Source: Pseudomonas sp. CFII64 (GTDB lineage Bacteria; Pseudomonadota; Gammaproteobacteria; Pseudomonadales; Pseudomonadaceae). From it: a stretch of 64,000 bases of DNA. The translations under genes and the position numbers were made by a program. Shown in pieces: positions 55,836 through 64,000 of this stretch. Positions within the stretch are counted from its first letter, which is position 1; every line of letters begins with the position of its first letter. Under the pieces are notes generated by a model. That model did no database searches. It was not told where the DNA came from and worked only from the letters and a program-made list of their open reading frames with translations. The stretch covers positions 62,001-126,000 of the forward strand of contig NZ_ATLO01000003.1 in NCBI RefSeq assembly GCF_000416235.1, read 5' to 3'.

Positions 55836-55984
55836 CTATGCGGGGACTTGTCCTCGATGATTCAGCCCGGCGAACCTCAATCTACCTGATAGCACTTCAT
55901 TGCCCGCCAATCTCTTCGAGGACAAGTCCTCTCCCACCAAAGCAACGCGTACTTTCTGTGGAAAGGAATTGTCCTCGATAGGCG
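55836..55984. repeat. REP cluster between fabI and ppiD
   Basis: A pair (left TATGCGGGGACTTGTCCTCG, right CGAGGACAAGTCCTCTCCCA ending near 55938), then a further half-unit GTGGAAAGGAATTGTCCTCG at about 55960-55979. This cluster and the two flanking terminators account for the 320-base gap. Confidence 0.8.
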
Positions 55985-56031
55985 TTTTGATCCGCAAATA
56001 GGTGTAAACCTTATTCAGGACGGGAAAACGC

Positions 56032-56063
56032 GCAAAAAAAAAGGCCGCTCAATGAGCGGCCTT
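56032..56063 (-). terminator. ppiD terminator
   Basis: On the minus strand AAGGCCGCT-CATTG-AGCGGCCTT is followed by a long T run (the A run at 56034-56042 on plus), 24 bases past the stop. Confidence 0.93.
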
Positions 56064-56087
56064 CTTTCTTATCGTCAGATCAAACCA

Positions 56088-57959
56088 TCAGAAGCGTTCG
56101 ATCTTCGCCTTGCTTTCCAGTTGCGCGCGGTAAGCAGCAAAATCCTGCTGACCGGCACGGGATGCCAGGAAACGACGGTATTGCGTTTTCTCTTCTTCAG
56201 ATGGCGCAGCTGCTTGATTGACGCCGTTGAGGCGCACAACCACATAGCTGCCATCAGCCAGCATCAGACTGGTGAAAGCCGGTTTGTCCTTGCCTTCAGG
56301 CTTGGGCATGCGGAACAGCGCCTGCAGTACGGCTGGCTCAACGCCTTCCTGACTGCGAGTCACCGCTTCCATGACCTTCCAGCTTTGACCATCCTGTTTG
56401 GCGGCCACCGGAACCTTGCCATCGCGCAAGCCGGCCAGTAGCGCATCGCCCTTGGCCTTGACTGCGGAGCTGGCGTGTTCCTTGATCAACTGCGCGCGAA
56501 TGACACTGGCAACGCTTTCCAGCGGCAGCTGTTCAGGTTGACGGTGCTCCTTGGAGCGCACGACCACCACGGTTTCCGGGTCCAGTTCCAGCGCGTTGCT
56601 GTTGGAACCTTCTTCCAGCACTTCCGGGCTGAACGCAGCCTGCAGCACTGCGCGATTAGCCGTCAGCCCTTCGCCGCCTTCACGACCAAACGGAGCGGTA
56701 GTCTGGACTTTCAAACCCAGATCCTGCGCTGGCTGCACCAGATCGGAAGACTCGAATGCCGAATCTTCAAGCTGCTTGGTTGCTTCCACGAAACGCTGCT
56801 CAACCTGCTGGGATTTCAGGTCGTTGGTGAGCTTGCCCTTCAAGCTGGCAAACGTAGGCACCGACGGTGCTTCCACACCCAGCAACTTGATCAAATGCCA
56901 ACCGTACGAACTTTGCACCGGCGCCGATACCTGGTCTTTGTTCAAGGCATACAGCGCCTCTTCAAAGGCCGGGTCGTAAACACCTTTGCCTGCGTAACCC
57001 AGATCACCACCTTTGGATGCCGAACCCGGATCCTGGGAGAATTCCTTGGCCAGAGCCGCGAAATCTTCGCCTTTGGCCAGACGCTGCTGGATTTCTTCAA
57101 TCTTCGCCTTGGCCTGTTCTTCGTTCAGCTTGTCGCTGACTTCGATCAGGATATGCGCCGCGCGACGCTGCTCGGCCAGATTGGAGATCTCTTTCTGATA
57201 AGCCGCCTGGAGATCTTCGTCCTTGACCTGCACCTTGTCGAAGAAGGAAGACTTCTTCAGCTCGACGTAATCAAGCACGACCTGTTCCGGACTCAAGAAC
57301 TCTTTGGCGTGCTCATCATAATGCGCCTTGATCTCGTCGTCGGTGACCTTGGCTGCTGTGGCATCGGCCGCCAGCGTCAGCGTTGCGAAATCCCGGGTCT
57401 GTTTTTCCAGACGGGCAAAAGCTTCGACTTGAGCGTCGGTCACAAAGGCACTGCCTGCAACACCGGCGCGCACCTGACCGATCAGCATTTCCTGAGCCAG
57501 CATCTGGCGGAACTGCATACGGGTGAAGCCCAGCTGACGAATCACCTGATCGAAACGATCTGCGTTGAATTTGCCGTCCACCTGAAACTCGGGCGTCTGC
57601 AGGATCTGTTGGTCCAAAGCAGCTTCCGAGAAGGAGAACTTCGCCTTGTCGGCACCTTGCAACAGCAGCTTGCGGTCGACCAAGCCTTTCAAGGCAGCGT
57701 CGTGCAGCATTTTCTCGTCGAGCAGAGCAGGATCGAAATCCTTGCCCAACTGCTGCATGAGCTGGCGACGTTGCATGTCGATCGCCTGACTCAGCTCAGT
57801 CTTGGTGATTTCATCACCATTGACCTTGGCGGCGTCCTGCTTGGTGCTGGTCGCCGAAAAAAGGGCATCGAATCCAGTCAAAGCCATCAAGGCAATGATG
57901 ATGCCGATGATGGTCTTGGCAATCCAGCCCTGTGAATTGTCCCTGATGTTCTGCAGCAT
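56088..57959 (-). CDS. ppiD: Periplasmic folding chaperone / peptidyl-prolyl isomerase D
   Basis: 623 residues. N-terminal anchor MLQNIRDNSQGWIAKTIIGI with a transmembrane helix (about 14-35), a SurA-like N domain, a PpiC/parvulin domain (about 260-355: RRAAHILIEV..., GDLGYAGKGVYDPAFEEALY, QSSYGWHLIKL), and a C-terminal domain ending ESKAKIERF. It assists outer-membrane protein folding at the periplasmic side of the inner membrane. I start at 57959; an upstream in-frame start adds 11 residues that do not fit the family. Confidence 0.94.
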   Translation of the reverse strand: MLQNIRDNSQGWIAKTIIGIIIALMALTGFDALFSATSTKQDAAKVNGDEITKTELSQAIDMQRRQLMQQLGKDFDPALLDEKMLHDAALKGLVDRKLLLQGADKAKFSFSEAALDQQILQTPEFQVDGKFNADRFDQVIRQLGFTRMQFRQMLAQEMLIGQVRAGVAGSAFVTDAQVEAFARLEKQTRDFATLTLAADATAAKVTDDEIKAHYDEHAKEFLSPEQVVLDYVELKKSSFFDKVQVKDEDLQAAYQKEISNLAEQRRAAHILIEVSDKLNEEQAKAKIEEIQQRLAKGEDFAALAKEFSQDPGSASKGGDLGYAGKGVYDPAFEEALYALNKDQVSAPVQSSYGWHLIKLLGVEAPSVPTFASLKGKLTNDLKSQQVEQRFVEATKQLEDSAFESSDLVQPAQDLGLKVQTTAPFGREGGEGLTANRAVLQAAFSPEVLEEGSNSNALELDPETVVVVRSKEHRQPEQLPLESVASVIRAQLIKEHASSAVKAKGDALLAGLRDGKVPVAAKQDGQSWKVMEAVTRSQEGVEPAVLQALFRMPKPEGKDKPAFTSLMLADGSYVVVRLNGVNQAAAPSEEEKTQYRRFLASRAGQQDFAAYRAQLESKAKIERF

Positions 57960-58024
57960 GCGTCCCCCAAAACGGTTGTACTGACTATCCAACCGCGGAG
58001 CGTGGGTAGAAAGCGGATAGAAGA

Positions 58025-58048
58025 AAGGCGCATCCGAGGATGCGCCTT
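58025..58048 (-). terminator. Terminator after hupB / tRNA relic
   Basis: A perfect 11-base stem AAGGCGCATCC and GGATGCGCCTT with a two-base centre, then TTCTTC on the minus strand. It would end transcripts coming from hupB. Confidence 0.75.
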
Positions 58049-58056
58049 CTCGTAAC

Positions 58057-58131
58057 GGGCGAAGCGGACGGGGTAGCTACTTGCGACCCCGGTGTGTCAG
58101 GCCGGATTCAAACCGACCGCACTACCGCTCC
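58057..58131 (-). pseudogene. Decayed tRNA-Asp gene
   Basis: Read on the minus strand, 75 bases align with a bacterial tRNA-Asp(GTC). The acceptor strand GGAGCGG is still paired with CCGCTTC (one G-U), and TA, the D loop GTCGGTT and GAAT are retained, as are CCGGCCTG and CCGGGGTCGC. It is decayed elsewhere: one base is missing before the anticodon stem and one G in the variable loop, the anticodon loop reads CTGACAC instead of CTGTCAC, the T arm GCGGGTTCGAGTCCCGT has become GCAAGTAGCTACCCCGT, and the tail is GCCC, not GCCA. It cannot be a normal tRNA. Confidence 0.8.
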
Positions 58132-58181
58132 GCTGCCGAGGCAGAATAGTTCTGCTTCGGTTGGGCAAAGGCTTTGAGAAC

Positions 58182-58454
58182 TTAGTTGACAGCTTCTTTC
58201 AGGGCTTTACCGGCTTTGAAACCTGGTTTTTTAGCAGCAGCGATTTCCAGTGTCTTACCGGTCTGAGGGTTGCGACCGATGCGTGCTGGACGATCAGTCA
58301 CGGAGAATGTTCCGAAACCCACCAGTACAACGGAGTCGCCAGCCTTCAGAGCGCCAGTGACGGATTCGATTACTGCATCCAGCGCACGGCCGGCAGCAGC
58401 TTTCGGGATATCAGCAGATGCAGCGATAGCATCAATCAGTTCCGACTTGTTCAC
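58182..58454 (-). CDS. hupB: HU beta, nucleoid DNA-binding protein
   Basis: 90 residues, with [20 protein letters not shown] at the N-terminus and the DNA-binding arm [28 protein letters not shown]. It bends and compacts DNA as a dimer. It lies 141 bases downstream of lon, as in most gammaproteobacteria, and the AT-rich gap should hold its own promoter. Confidence 0.97.
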   Translation of the reverse strand: MNKSELIDAIAASADIPKAAAGRALDAVIESVTGALKAGDSVVLVGFGTFSVTDRPARIGRNPQTGKTLEIAAAKKPGFKAGKALKEAVN

Positions 58455-58595
58455 TCTAAGTCCCCTTATATCTATATTGAGTATGTTTCTAAGTTTTTTT
58501 GGTAAAGCAAAACGAACGCTGAACGGCTTGCAGAAGCTTAAAAGAGCCGCTTTATAACAAGGGCTCTAAAAAGCTGTCAAGGAAGGCCGCCCAGA

Positions 58596-60992
58596 CTAAT
58601 GCGTGCTAATCCTTTCCTTAGAGTCAGACTCGCGCTTTTCATCCTTCGCAACCATCTCCGGAGCCACATCCGGCAAGGGCTCCGGCGCGTATTGCAGCGC
58701 AATTTGCAGGACTTCGTCAATCCATTTAACCGGCTTGATCTGCAGGTCACGCTTGATGTTGTCTGGAATCTCTTTCAGGTCACGGACGTTTTCTTCCGGA
58801 ATGATCACCGTTTTGATACCGCCACGGTGCGCAGCCAGGAGTTTTTCCTTGAGACCGCCAATCGCCAGAACCTGGCCACGAAGGGTGATTTCGCCCGTCA
58901 TGGCCACGTCTGCGCGCACAGGGATCTGTGTCAGCGCTGAAACAAGGGCCGTGCACATGCCTACGCCTGCGCTAGGACCATCTTTGGGCGTCGCGCCTTC
59001 CGGCATATGGATGTGCGTATCGCGCTTCTCGTGGAAGTCCACAGGAATCCCGAGACTTTTCGCGCGACTGCGCACCACGGTCAGAGCCGCCGTGATGGAT
59101 TCAACCATCACATCGCCCAGCGATCCGGTCTTGATCAGCTGACCTTTGCCCGGCACGACCGCCGCTTCGATGGTCAGCAATTCGCCGCCCACTTGCGTCC
59201 ACGCCAGACCGGTCACCTGCCCGATCTGGTCCTGCTGCTCAGCCAGGCCGTAGCGGAATTTGCGCACACCGAGGAAATGCTCAAGCATTTCGGCCGTGAC
59301 ACGAATTGCAAAACGTTTTTCCAGCGCGTGCTCTTTGACCGCCTTGCGGCAGACCTTGGCAATCTGGCGCTCAAGGCTACGCACGCCCGCTTCACGGGTG
59401 TAGTAACGGATGATGTCGCGAATCGCTTCCTCGTCGAATTCCACTTCGCCTTTTTTCAAGCCATTGGCCTGAATCTGCTTGGGCGAAAGGTATTTGACGG
59501 CGATGTTGATCTTCTCGTCTTCGGTGTAGCCAGGCAGACGGATGACTTCCATCCGGTCCAGCAACGCCGCAGGAATGTTCATCGAGTTCGCGGTACACAG
59601 GAACATTACGTCGGACAGGTCGTAATCGACTTCCAGGTAATGGTCGTTGAAGTTGTGGTTTTGCTCCGGATCGAGCACCTCAAGCAATGCCGAAGCCGGG
59701 TCGCCGCGCATGTCACTGCCCATCTTGTCGATTTCATCGAGCAGGAACAGCGGATTGCGCACCCCAACCTTTGTCATCTTTTGAATCAATCTTCCTGGCA
59801 TCGAACCGATATAAGTCCGGCGATGACCACGAATTTCGGCTTCGTCACGTACGCCGCCCAAGGCCATGCGCACAAATTTGCGGTTGGTTGCGTGTGCAAT
59901 GGACTCGGCGAGCGAGGTTTTACCCACACCAGGCGGCCCCACCAGACACAGCACCGGACCACGAATCTTCTTCACGCGCTTTTGCACGGCGAGGTATTCG
60001 AGAATGCGTTCCTTGACTTCATCAAGGCCGTAGTGATCGGCGTCGAGAATGTCTTCCGCGCGGGCCAGATCAAGGCGAACCTTGCTCTGGGCCTTCCACG
60101 GCACCTGAACCAGCCAGTCGATATACGAGCGAACCACGGTGGCTTCAGCCGACATCGGCGACATCTGCTTGAGCTTGTTCAGCTCCGAAGTTGCCTTGGT
60201 CAGTGCGTCTTTTGGCAGGCCAGCGGCATCGATACGCTTTTTCAGGTCTTCGATTTCGTTGTGACCTTCCTCGCTGTCGCCGAGCTCTTTCTGAATGGCC
60301 TTCATCTGCTCGTTCAGGTAGTACTCGCGCTGACTGCGCTCCATCTGCTTTTTGACGCGACCGCGGATACGCTTCTCGACCTGCAGCAGGTCAATCTCGG
60401 CATCCAGCAGCGCCAGCACGTGCTCGACACGGGCAGCCAGATCGATGATCTCGAGAATTTCCTGCTTCTGCTCGATTTTCAGCGCCATGTGCGCCGCCAT
60501 GGTATCCACCAGGCGACCCGGCTCATCGATGCTGTTAAGCGAAGAAAGCACTTCAGCCGGGACTTTCTTGCCCAGCTGGACATATTGCTCGAACTGCGCC
60601 AGCAGGCTGCGTACAAAGACTTCGGACTCACGATCAGGGGCGTCTGTTTCTTCGATCAGCGCGACTTCTGCGCGGCAGTGACCATCGACTTCCATGAAGC
60701 GTTCGACCGAGCCGCGCTGCTCGCCTTCCACCAGCACCTTGACGGTGCCATCGGGCAATTTGAGCAGCTGCAATACGGTTGCAATGGTGCCGACGCTATA
60801 AAGAGCGTCTTCACCAGGATCATCATCAGCAGGATTTCTTTGCGCGAGCAACAGGATCTGTTTGTCGCCGGTCATCGCGGCCTCAAGGGCTTCGATAGAC
60901 TTCTCGCGCCCCACGAACAGCGGGATAACCATGTGCGGATAAACCACAACATCACGCAATGGCAAGAGAGGCAATTCAATGGTCGTTTTCAT
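58596..60992 (-). CDS. lon: ATP-dependent protease Lon
   Basis: 798 residues: LonN domain from MKTTIELPLLPLRDVVVYPH, coiled coil (QMERSQREYYLNEQMKAIQK), AAA+ with Walker A GPPGVGKT (about 355-362) and Walker B LFLLDEID, and protease domain with the catalytic serine in PKDGPSAGVGM near residue 680. It degrades misfolded and regulatory proteins. I start at 60992, with GAGG 8-11 bases upstream. A heat-shock promoter lies about 60 bases before it. Confidence 0.97.
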   Translation of the reverse strand: MKTTIELPLLPLRDVVVYPHMVIPLFVGREKSIEALEAAMTGDKQILLLAQRNPADDDPGEDALYSVGTIATVLQLLKLPDGTVKVLVEGEQRGSVERFMEVDGHCRAEVALIEETDAPDRESEVFVRSLLAQFEQYVQLGKKVPAEVLSSLNSIDEPGRLVDTMAAHMALKIEQKQEILEIIDLAARVEHVLALLDAEIDLLQVEKRIRGRVKKQMERSQREYYLNEQMKAIQKELGDSEEGHNEIEDLKKRIDAAGLPKDALTKATSELNKLKQMSPMSAEATVVRSYIDWLVQVPWKAQSKVRLDLARAEDILDADHYGLDEVKERILEYLAVQKRVKKIRGPVLCLVGPPGVGKTSLAESIAHATNRKFVRMALGGVRDEAEIRGHRRTYIGSMPGRLIQKMTKVGVRNPLFLLDEIDKMGSDMRGDPASALLEVLDPEQNHNFNDHYLEVDYDLSDVMFLCTANSMNIPAALLDRMEVIRLPGYTEDEKINIAVKYLSPKQIQANGLKKGEVEFDEEAIRDIIRYYTREAGVRSLERQIAKVCRKAVKEHALEKRFAIRVTAEMLEHFLGVRKFRYGLAEQQDQIGQVTGLAWTQVGGELLTIEAAVVPGKGQLIKTGSLGDVMVESITAALTVVRSRAKSLGIPVDFHEKRDTHIHMPEGATPKDGPSAGVGMCTALVSALTQIPVRADVAMTGEITLRGQVLAIGGLKEKLLAAHRGGIKTVIIPEENVRDLKEIPDNIKRDLQIKPVKWIDEVLQIALQYAPEPLPDVAPEMVAKDEKRESDSKERISTH

Positions 60993-61048
60993 GATTTCGC
61001 CTCTACGGCGGCCAAGCGGCCGTGACAGGTTGAATGAGCTTGAATTCA

Positions 61049-61077
61049 AGATGGGGGTAGATCCTGAAAAAAACAAG
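61049..61077 (-). promoter_or_regulatory. Sigma-32 (RpoH) heat-shock promoter of lon
   Basis: On the minus strand CTTGTT (61072-61077) and CCCCATCT (61049-61056) are 15 bases apart. The second matches the RpoH -10 consensus CCCCATnT exactly; the first matches CTTGAA in four of six bases. Transcription would begin about 48 bases before the lon ATG. Confidence 0.78.
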
Positions 61078-61097
61078 CTCTGAAGCAGGAAATGCAA

Positions 61098-61117
61098 AAG
61101 GGGCCCGAAGGCCCCTT
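61098..61117 (-). terminator. clpX terminator
   Basis: AAGGGGCC-loop-GGCCCCTT, 24 bases after the clpX stop, followed on the minus strand by TTGCATTTCC. It isolates lon from clpX. Confidence 0.85.
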
Positions 61118-61140
61118 CTTTATTCATGCAGCAGTGTCAA

Positions 61141-62424
61141 TCACGCGTCCGGAGCAACCTTGGCAGGCGGCTCGCTGTTTTCATAGATCAACAGCGGCTT
61201 GGACGTGCCATCGATGACGCTTTCGTCGATCACCACCTTGCTCACCTCGGATTGCGAGGGGATCTCGTACATGGTGTCGAGCAGAACGCCTTCGAGAATG
61301 GAGCGCAGACCACGGGCGCCGGTTTTGCGCTCAAGCGCGCGACGGGCAACCGATTTCAACGCATCGGCACGGAACTCGAGGTCCACACCTTCCATTTCGA
61401 ACAACTTGGCATACTGCTTGGTCAAGGCGTTTTTCGGCTCGGTGAGAATCTGCATCAGCGCAGCCTCATCCAGCTCGTCCAACGTTGCCAGGACTGGCAG
61501 ACGACCCACGAACTCTGGAATCAGACCGAACTTTACCAGATCGTCAGGTTCGACTTCACGCAGGGACTCGCCAACCTTCTTGCCTTCTTCCTTGCTGCGC
61601 ACTTCGGCGTTGAAACCGATGCCACCCTTGGTGGAGCGGGCTTGAATGACCTTTTCCAGCCCCGAGAACGCACCACCGCAGATAAACAGGATGTTGCGCG
61701 TGTCCACTTGCAGGAATTCCTGCTGCGGATGCTTGCGACCACCTTGCGGAGGAACGGAAGCCACAGTGCCTTCGATCAGTTTCAGCAGGGCTTGCTGCAC
61801 GCCTTCGCCGGAAACGTCACGCGTAATAGAAGGGTTGTCGGATTTGCGGGAAATCTTGTCGATTTCATCGATGTAGACAATACCCATCTGGGCTTTCTCT
61901 ACGTCGTAATCGCATTTCTGCAACAGCTTCTGAATGATGTTTTCCACATCCTCACCGACGTATCCAGCTTCGGTCAGGGTAGTCGCATCAGCGATGGTGA
62001 ACGGAACATTGAGCAGACGCGCCAACGTTTCAGCGAGCAATGTCTTGCCGGAGCCCGTAGGGCCGATCAGCAGGATGTTGCTTTTGCCGAGTTCAACATC
62101 ATCGTTTTTCTTGTCACGCTGATTCAGACGCTTGTAGTGGTTATACACCGCTACTGCGAGAACCTTCTTGGCACGTTCCTGACCGATAACGTATTGGTCA
62201 AGGATGCCGCTGATTTCTTTTGGCGATGGCAATTTATGCGCACTGCTTTCGGCCTGGGCTTCCTGCACCTCCTCGCGGATGATGTCATTGCACAGGTCGA
62301 CGCACTCGTCGCATATAAAGACCGAGGGGCCGGCAATCAATTTGCGCACTTCATGCTGGCTTTTGCCACAGAAGGAGCAATAGAGCAATTTGCCGTTGTC
62401 CTCGCCGTTGCGGGTGTCAGTCAT
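61141..62424 (-). CDS. clpX: ClpX, ATPase subunit of Clp protease
   Basis: 427 residues. The N-terminal zinc-binding domain has Cys16, Cys19, Cys38 and Cys41; the AAA+ domain has Walker A GPTGSGKT and Walker [10 protein letters not shown]. It unfolds tagged proteins and feeds them to ClpP. The ATG at 62424 gives the usual length; further upstream in-frame residues do not fit the family. Confidence 0.97.
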   Translation of the reverse strand: MTDTRNGEDNGKLLYCSFCGKSQHEVRKLIAGPSVFICDECVDLCNDIIREEVQEAQAESSAHKLPSPKEISGILDQYVIGQERAKKVLAVAVYNHYKRLNQRDKKNDDVELGKSNILLIGPTGSGKTLLAETLARLLNVPFTIADATTLTEAGYVGEDVENIIQKLLQKCDYDVEKAQMGIVYIDEIDKISRKSDNPSITRDVSGEGVQQALLKLIEGTVASVPPQGGRKHPQQEFLQVDTRNILFICGGAFSGLEKVIQARSTKGGIGFNAEVRSKEEGKKVGESLREVEPDDLVKFGLIPEFVGRLPVLATLDELDEAALMQILTEPKNALTKQYAKLFEMEGVDLEFRADALKSVARRALERKTGARGLRSILEGVLLDTMYEIPSQSEVSKVVIDESVIDGTSKPLLIYENSEPPAKVAPDA

Positions 62425-62472
62425 TCGTTCGATCCAAATCCGATAGGCTTGCAACACAAGATGAAGGCTATT

Positions 62473-62492
62473 GCGGGCTTTTTCAAGCCCGC
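62473..62492 (-). terminator. Hairpin between clpP and clpX
   Basis: A perfect 8-base stem GCGGGCTT and AAGCCCGC with a four-base loop. There is no T run after it on the minus strand, so it may only attenuate or protect the clpP mRNA. Confidence 0.45.
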
Positions 62493-62535
62493 TGGTGATC
62501 AGAACAGCCGACCAACCCTATTTTGAGCTGCTTAT

Positions 62536-63171
62536 TTAGGCAGGGCGTTGAGTGATCACTTCGTCGATCAACCCATACTCACGCGCAGCTTCTGCGCTCA
62601 TGAAGTTATCGCGGTTGGTATCACGCTCGATCTCTTCAAGCGTGTGGCCACTATGCTTGGCCATCAGCGTATTGAGACGCTCACGAATGAAGAGGATTTC
62701 CTTGGCGTGAATTTCGATATCCGACGCCTGCCCCTGAAAACCGCCCAGTGGCTGGTGAATCATGACGCGCGAGTTCGGCAGGCAGAAACGCTTGCCCGCG
62801 GCGCCAGCAGTCAGCAGAAACGCACCCATGCTGCACGCCTGACCAATACAGGTGGTCGATACGTTGGGCTTGATGAACTGCATGGTGTCGTAGATCGACA
62901 TGCCAGCTGTCACCGAACCGCCTGGAGAGTTGATATAGAGATGGATGTCCTTGTCCGGATTTTCGGCCTCAAGGAACAGCAGTTGCGCGCAAATCAGGTT
63001 GGCCATGTAGTCTTCTACCGGACCCACCAGAAAGATCACGCGCTCCTTGAGCAGACGCGAGTAGATGTCATAGGCACGTTCGCCACGGGCGGACTGCTCG
63101 ATAACCATCGGGACCAGGCCGCCAGCGGCCTGGATGTCAGAGTTCTGCTGAATATAAGAATTGCGGGACAT
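62536..63171 (-). CDS. clpP: ClpP protease subunit
   Basis: 211 residues with the serine protease triad: Ser114 ([11 protein letters not shown]), His139 (VMIHQPLGG) and an aspartate in ERDTNRDNF near 184-188. The start [20 protein letters not shown] at 63171 matches other Pseudomonas ClpP; an ATG three codons upstream is less likely. It forms the degradation chamber used by ClpX and ClpA. It is transcribed between tig and clpX. Confidence 0.96.
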   Translation of the reverse strand: MSRNSYIQQNSDIQAAGGLVPMVIEQSARGERAYDIYSRLLKERVIFLVGPVEDYMANLICAQLLFLEAENPDKDIHLYINSPGGSVTAGMSIYDTMQFIKPNVSTTCIGQACSMGAFLLTAGAAGKRFCLPNSRVMIHQPLGGFQGQASDIEIHAKEILFIRERLNTLMAKHSGHTLEEIERDTNRDNFMSAEAAREYGLIDEVITQRPA

Positions 63172-63211
63172 GTCTCGCATTCACTCCCAAATAGTCATTT
63201 CTTGAATACGC

Positions 63212-63237
63212 ACAAGCCAGCGCGAAGGCTGGCTTGT
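63212..63237 (-). terminator. Hairpin after tig
   Basis: A 10-base stem ACAAGCCAGC and GCTGGCTTGT with a six-base loop, between tig and clpP. No clear T run follows on the minus strand, so it may be a partial terminator or attenuator. Confidence 0.5.
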
Positions 63238-63263
63238 AGGTGTTTTCGAACGAGAGAAAAAAA

Positions 63264-64000
63264 TCAGTCGGCTTGTGGAGCTTCTACCGGCTTGACTGCT
63301 TCTTCGTAGGAGACCGACTTGTCGGTCACGCTAGCTTTCTGCAAAACAGTATCCACAACTTGTTCTTCGAGCACAACCGAACGCACTTCGTTCATTTGCT
63401 GCTCGTTTTTGTAGTACCAGGCCACAACCTGCTCTGGCTCCTGGTAAGCGGATGCCATTTCCTGAATCAGCTCGCGAACACGAGTATCGTCAGGCTTGAG
63501 GTCGAACTGCTTGACGACTTCAGCAACGATCAGGCCCAGCTCCACACGACGCTTGGCTTGCTCTTCGAACAGTTCTGCCGGCAGTTGATCAGGCTTGATG
63601 TTGCCGCCGAACTGCTGAACAGCCTGCACGCGCAGACGGTTTACTTCGTTTTCCAGCAACGATTTAGGCACTTCAATCGGGTTGGCGGCCAGCAAGCCGT
63701 CCATTACCTGATTCTTGACCTTGGATTTGATCGCCTGACGCAGCTCGCGCTCCATGTTCTTGCGAACTTCGGTGCGGAAGCCGTCGATGCCGGTTTCCTT
63801 GATGCCGAACTGCTTGAAGAACTCTTCGTTCAGCTCAGGCAGCTTAGGCTCGGAAACCGTGTTGACGGTCACGGTGAACTCGGCAGCTTTACCAGCCAGT
63901 TCCAGGTTCTGATAGTCTTCCGGGAAAGTCAGGTTCAGAACACGCTCTTCGCCGGCTTTAGCGCCGACCAGACCGTCTTCGAAGCCCGGGATCATGCGAC
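63264..64000 (-). CDS. tig: Trigger factor, C-terminal part (5' end outside window)
   Basis: About 245 codons of the ribosome-associated chaperone. The frame is open to the window edge, beginning within the FKBP-like isomerase domain ([20 protein letters not shown]) and continuing into the helical C-terminal chaperone domain. Full-length proteins are about 436 residues, so nearly half is missing. Order tig-clpP-clpX-lon is conserved in gammaproteobacteria. Confidence 0.95.
   Translation of the reverse strand, partial: RMIPGFEDGLVGAKAGEERVLNLTFPEDYQNLELAGKAAEFTVTVNTVSEPKLPELNEEFFKQFGIKETGIDGFRTEVRKNMERELRQAIKSKVKNQVMDGLLAANPIEVPKSLLENEVNRLRVQAVQQFGGNIKPDQLPAELFEEQAKRRVELGLIVAEVVKQFDLKPDDTRVRELIQEMASAYQEPEQVVAWYYKNEQQMNEVRSVVLEEQVVDTVLQKASVTDKSVSYEEAVKPVEAPQAD

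Noticed and set aside
56475..57935. Long plus-strand open frame opposite ppiD
   Set aside because: Composition is that of a reverse-strand shadow and the ppiD protein is complete with all expected domains.
58057..58131. Functional tRNA
   Set aside because: The T arm cannot pair, a base is missing next to the anticodon stem, and the CCA end is CCC; recorded instead as a pseudogene.
59007..61025. Long plus-strand open frame opposite lon (about 670 codons)
   Set aside because: Same antisense composition; lon on the minus strand is complete with promoter, ribosome site and terminator.

Overview
This window looks like chromosomal DNA of a fluorescent pseudomonad (Pseudomonas fluorescens group, species not determinable by eye). 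The basis is the GC-rich codon use, the gene families present, several classes of Pseudomonas-type REP/BIME palindromes between genes, and the right-hand gene order tig-clpP-clpX-lon-hupB-ppiD-fabI-npp/yej transporter-mltD-gloB-methyltransferase-rnhA-dnaQ, which is the order I know from P. aeruginosa. No prophage, insertion sequence, CRISPR array, rRNA or intact tRNA was seen.

Left part (1-13 kb). It opens with the 3' part of an EfeO/EfeM-type iron uptake gene. A minus-strand redox group follows: an exported protein, a cytochrome b and a Tat-exported molybdopterin oxidoreductase. It is divergent from a CusRS/CopRS-like two-component system, with two CusR/CopR-like operators in the shared promoter region. 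Next come a PL7 alginate lyase with no signal peptide and a signalling island: a receiver/HD-GYP protein with an altered metal site, divergent from a di-haem cytochrome c peroxidase that overlaps two sensor kinases. The 700-bp gap after the kinases holds a cloverleaf-like structured element and a 131-bp tandem repeat.

Middle (13-30 kb). A MarR regulator heads an AaeXAB-like efflux operon (FUSC pump, DUF1656, HlyD adaptor, outer-membrane factor) behind a promoter with two palindromic operators. Then come an aldo/keto reductase, a ZntB/CorA transporter, a Pit phosphate transporter, a single gene fusing EgtB and EgtD of ergothioneine synthesis, an MFS/HlyD efflux pair, and a 3-hydroxyisobutyryl-CoA hydrolase-like plus acyl-CoA dehydrogenase pair fitting valine breakdown.

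Accessory island (30-42.7 kb). Two giant paralogous proteins (1737 and 1734 residues) share a C-terminal HELSH...HDIAY zincin-like motif. They are preceded by leaders of identical length whose first bases can pair with the ribosome-binding site and which carry CsrA/RsmA-type GGA motifs. Beside them are an FMN reductase, a small hypothetical gene and a streptothricin-acetyltransferase-like gene.

Right part (42.7-64 kb). Conserved housekeeping genes: dnaQ, rnhA, a methyltransferase, gloB, mltD, the two-binding-protein peptide/nucleoside-antibiotic importer, fabI, ppiD, a decayed tRNA-Asp relic, hupB, lon with a heat-shock promoter, clpX, clpP and the 3' part of tig, cut by the window edge.

The most unusual items are the paralogous metalloprotease-like giant proteins with their leaders, the EgtB-EgtD fusion, the haem-peroxidase/two-kinase/altered HD-GYP island, the tRNA relic, and the sensor kinase whose last 20 residues come from a REP element.
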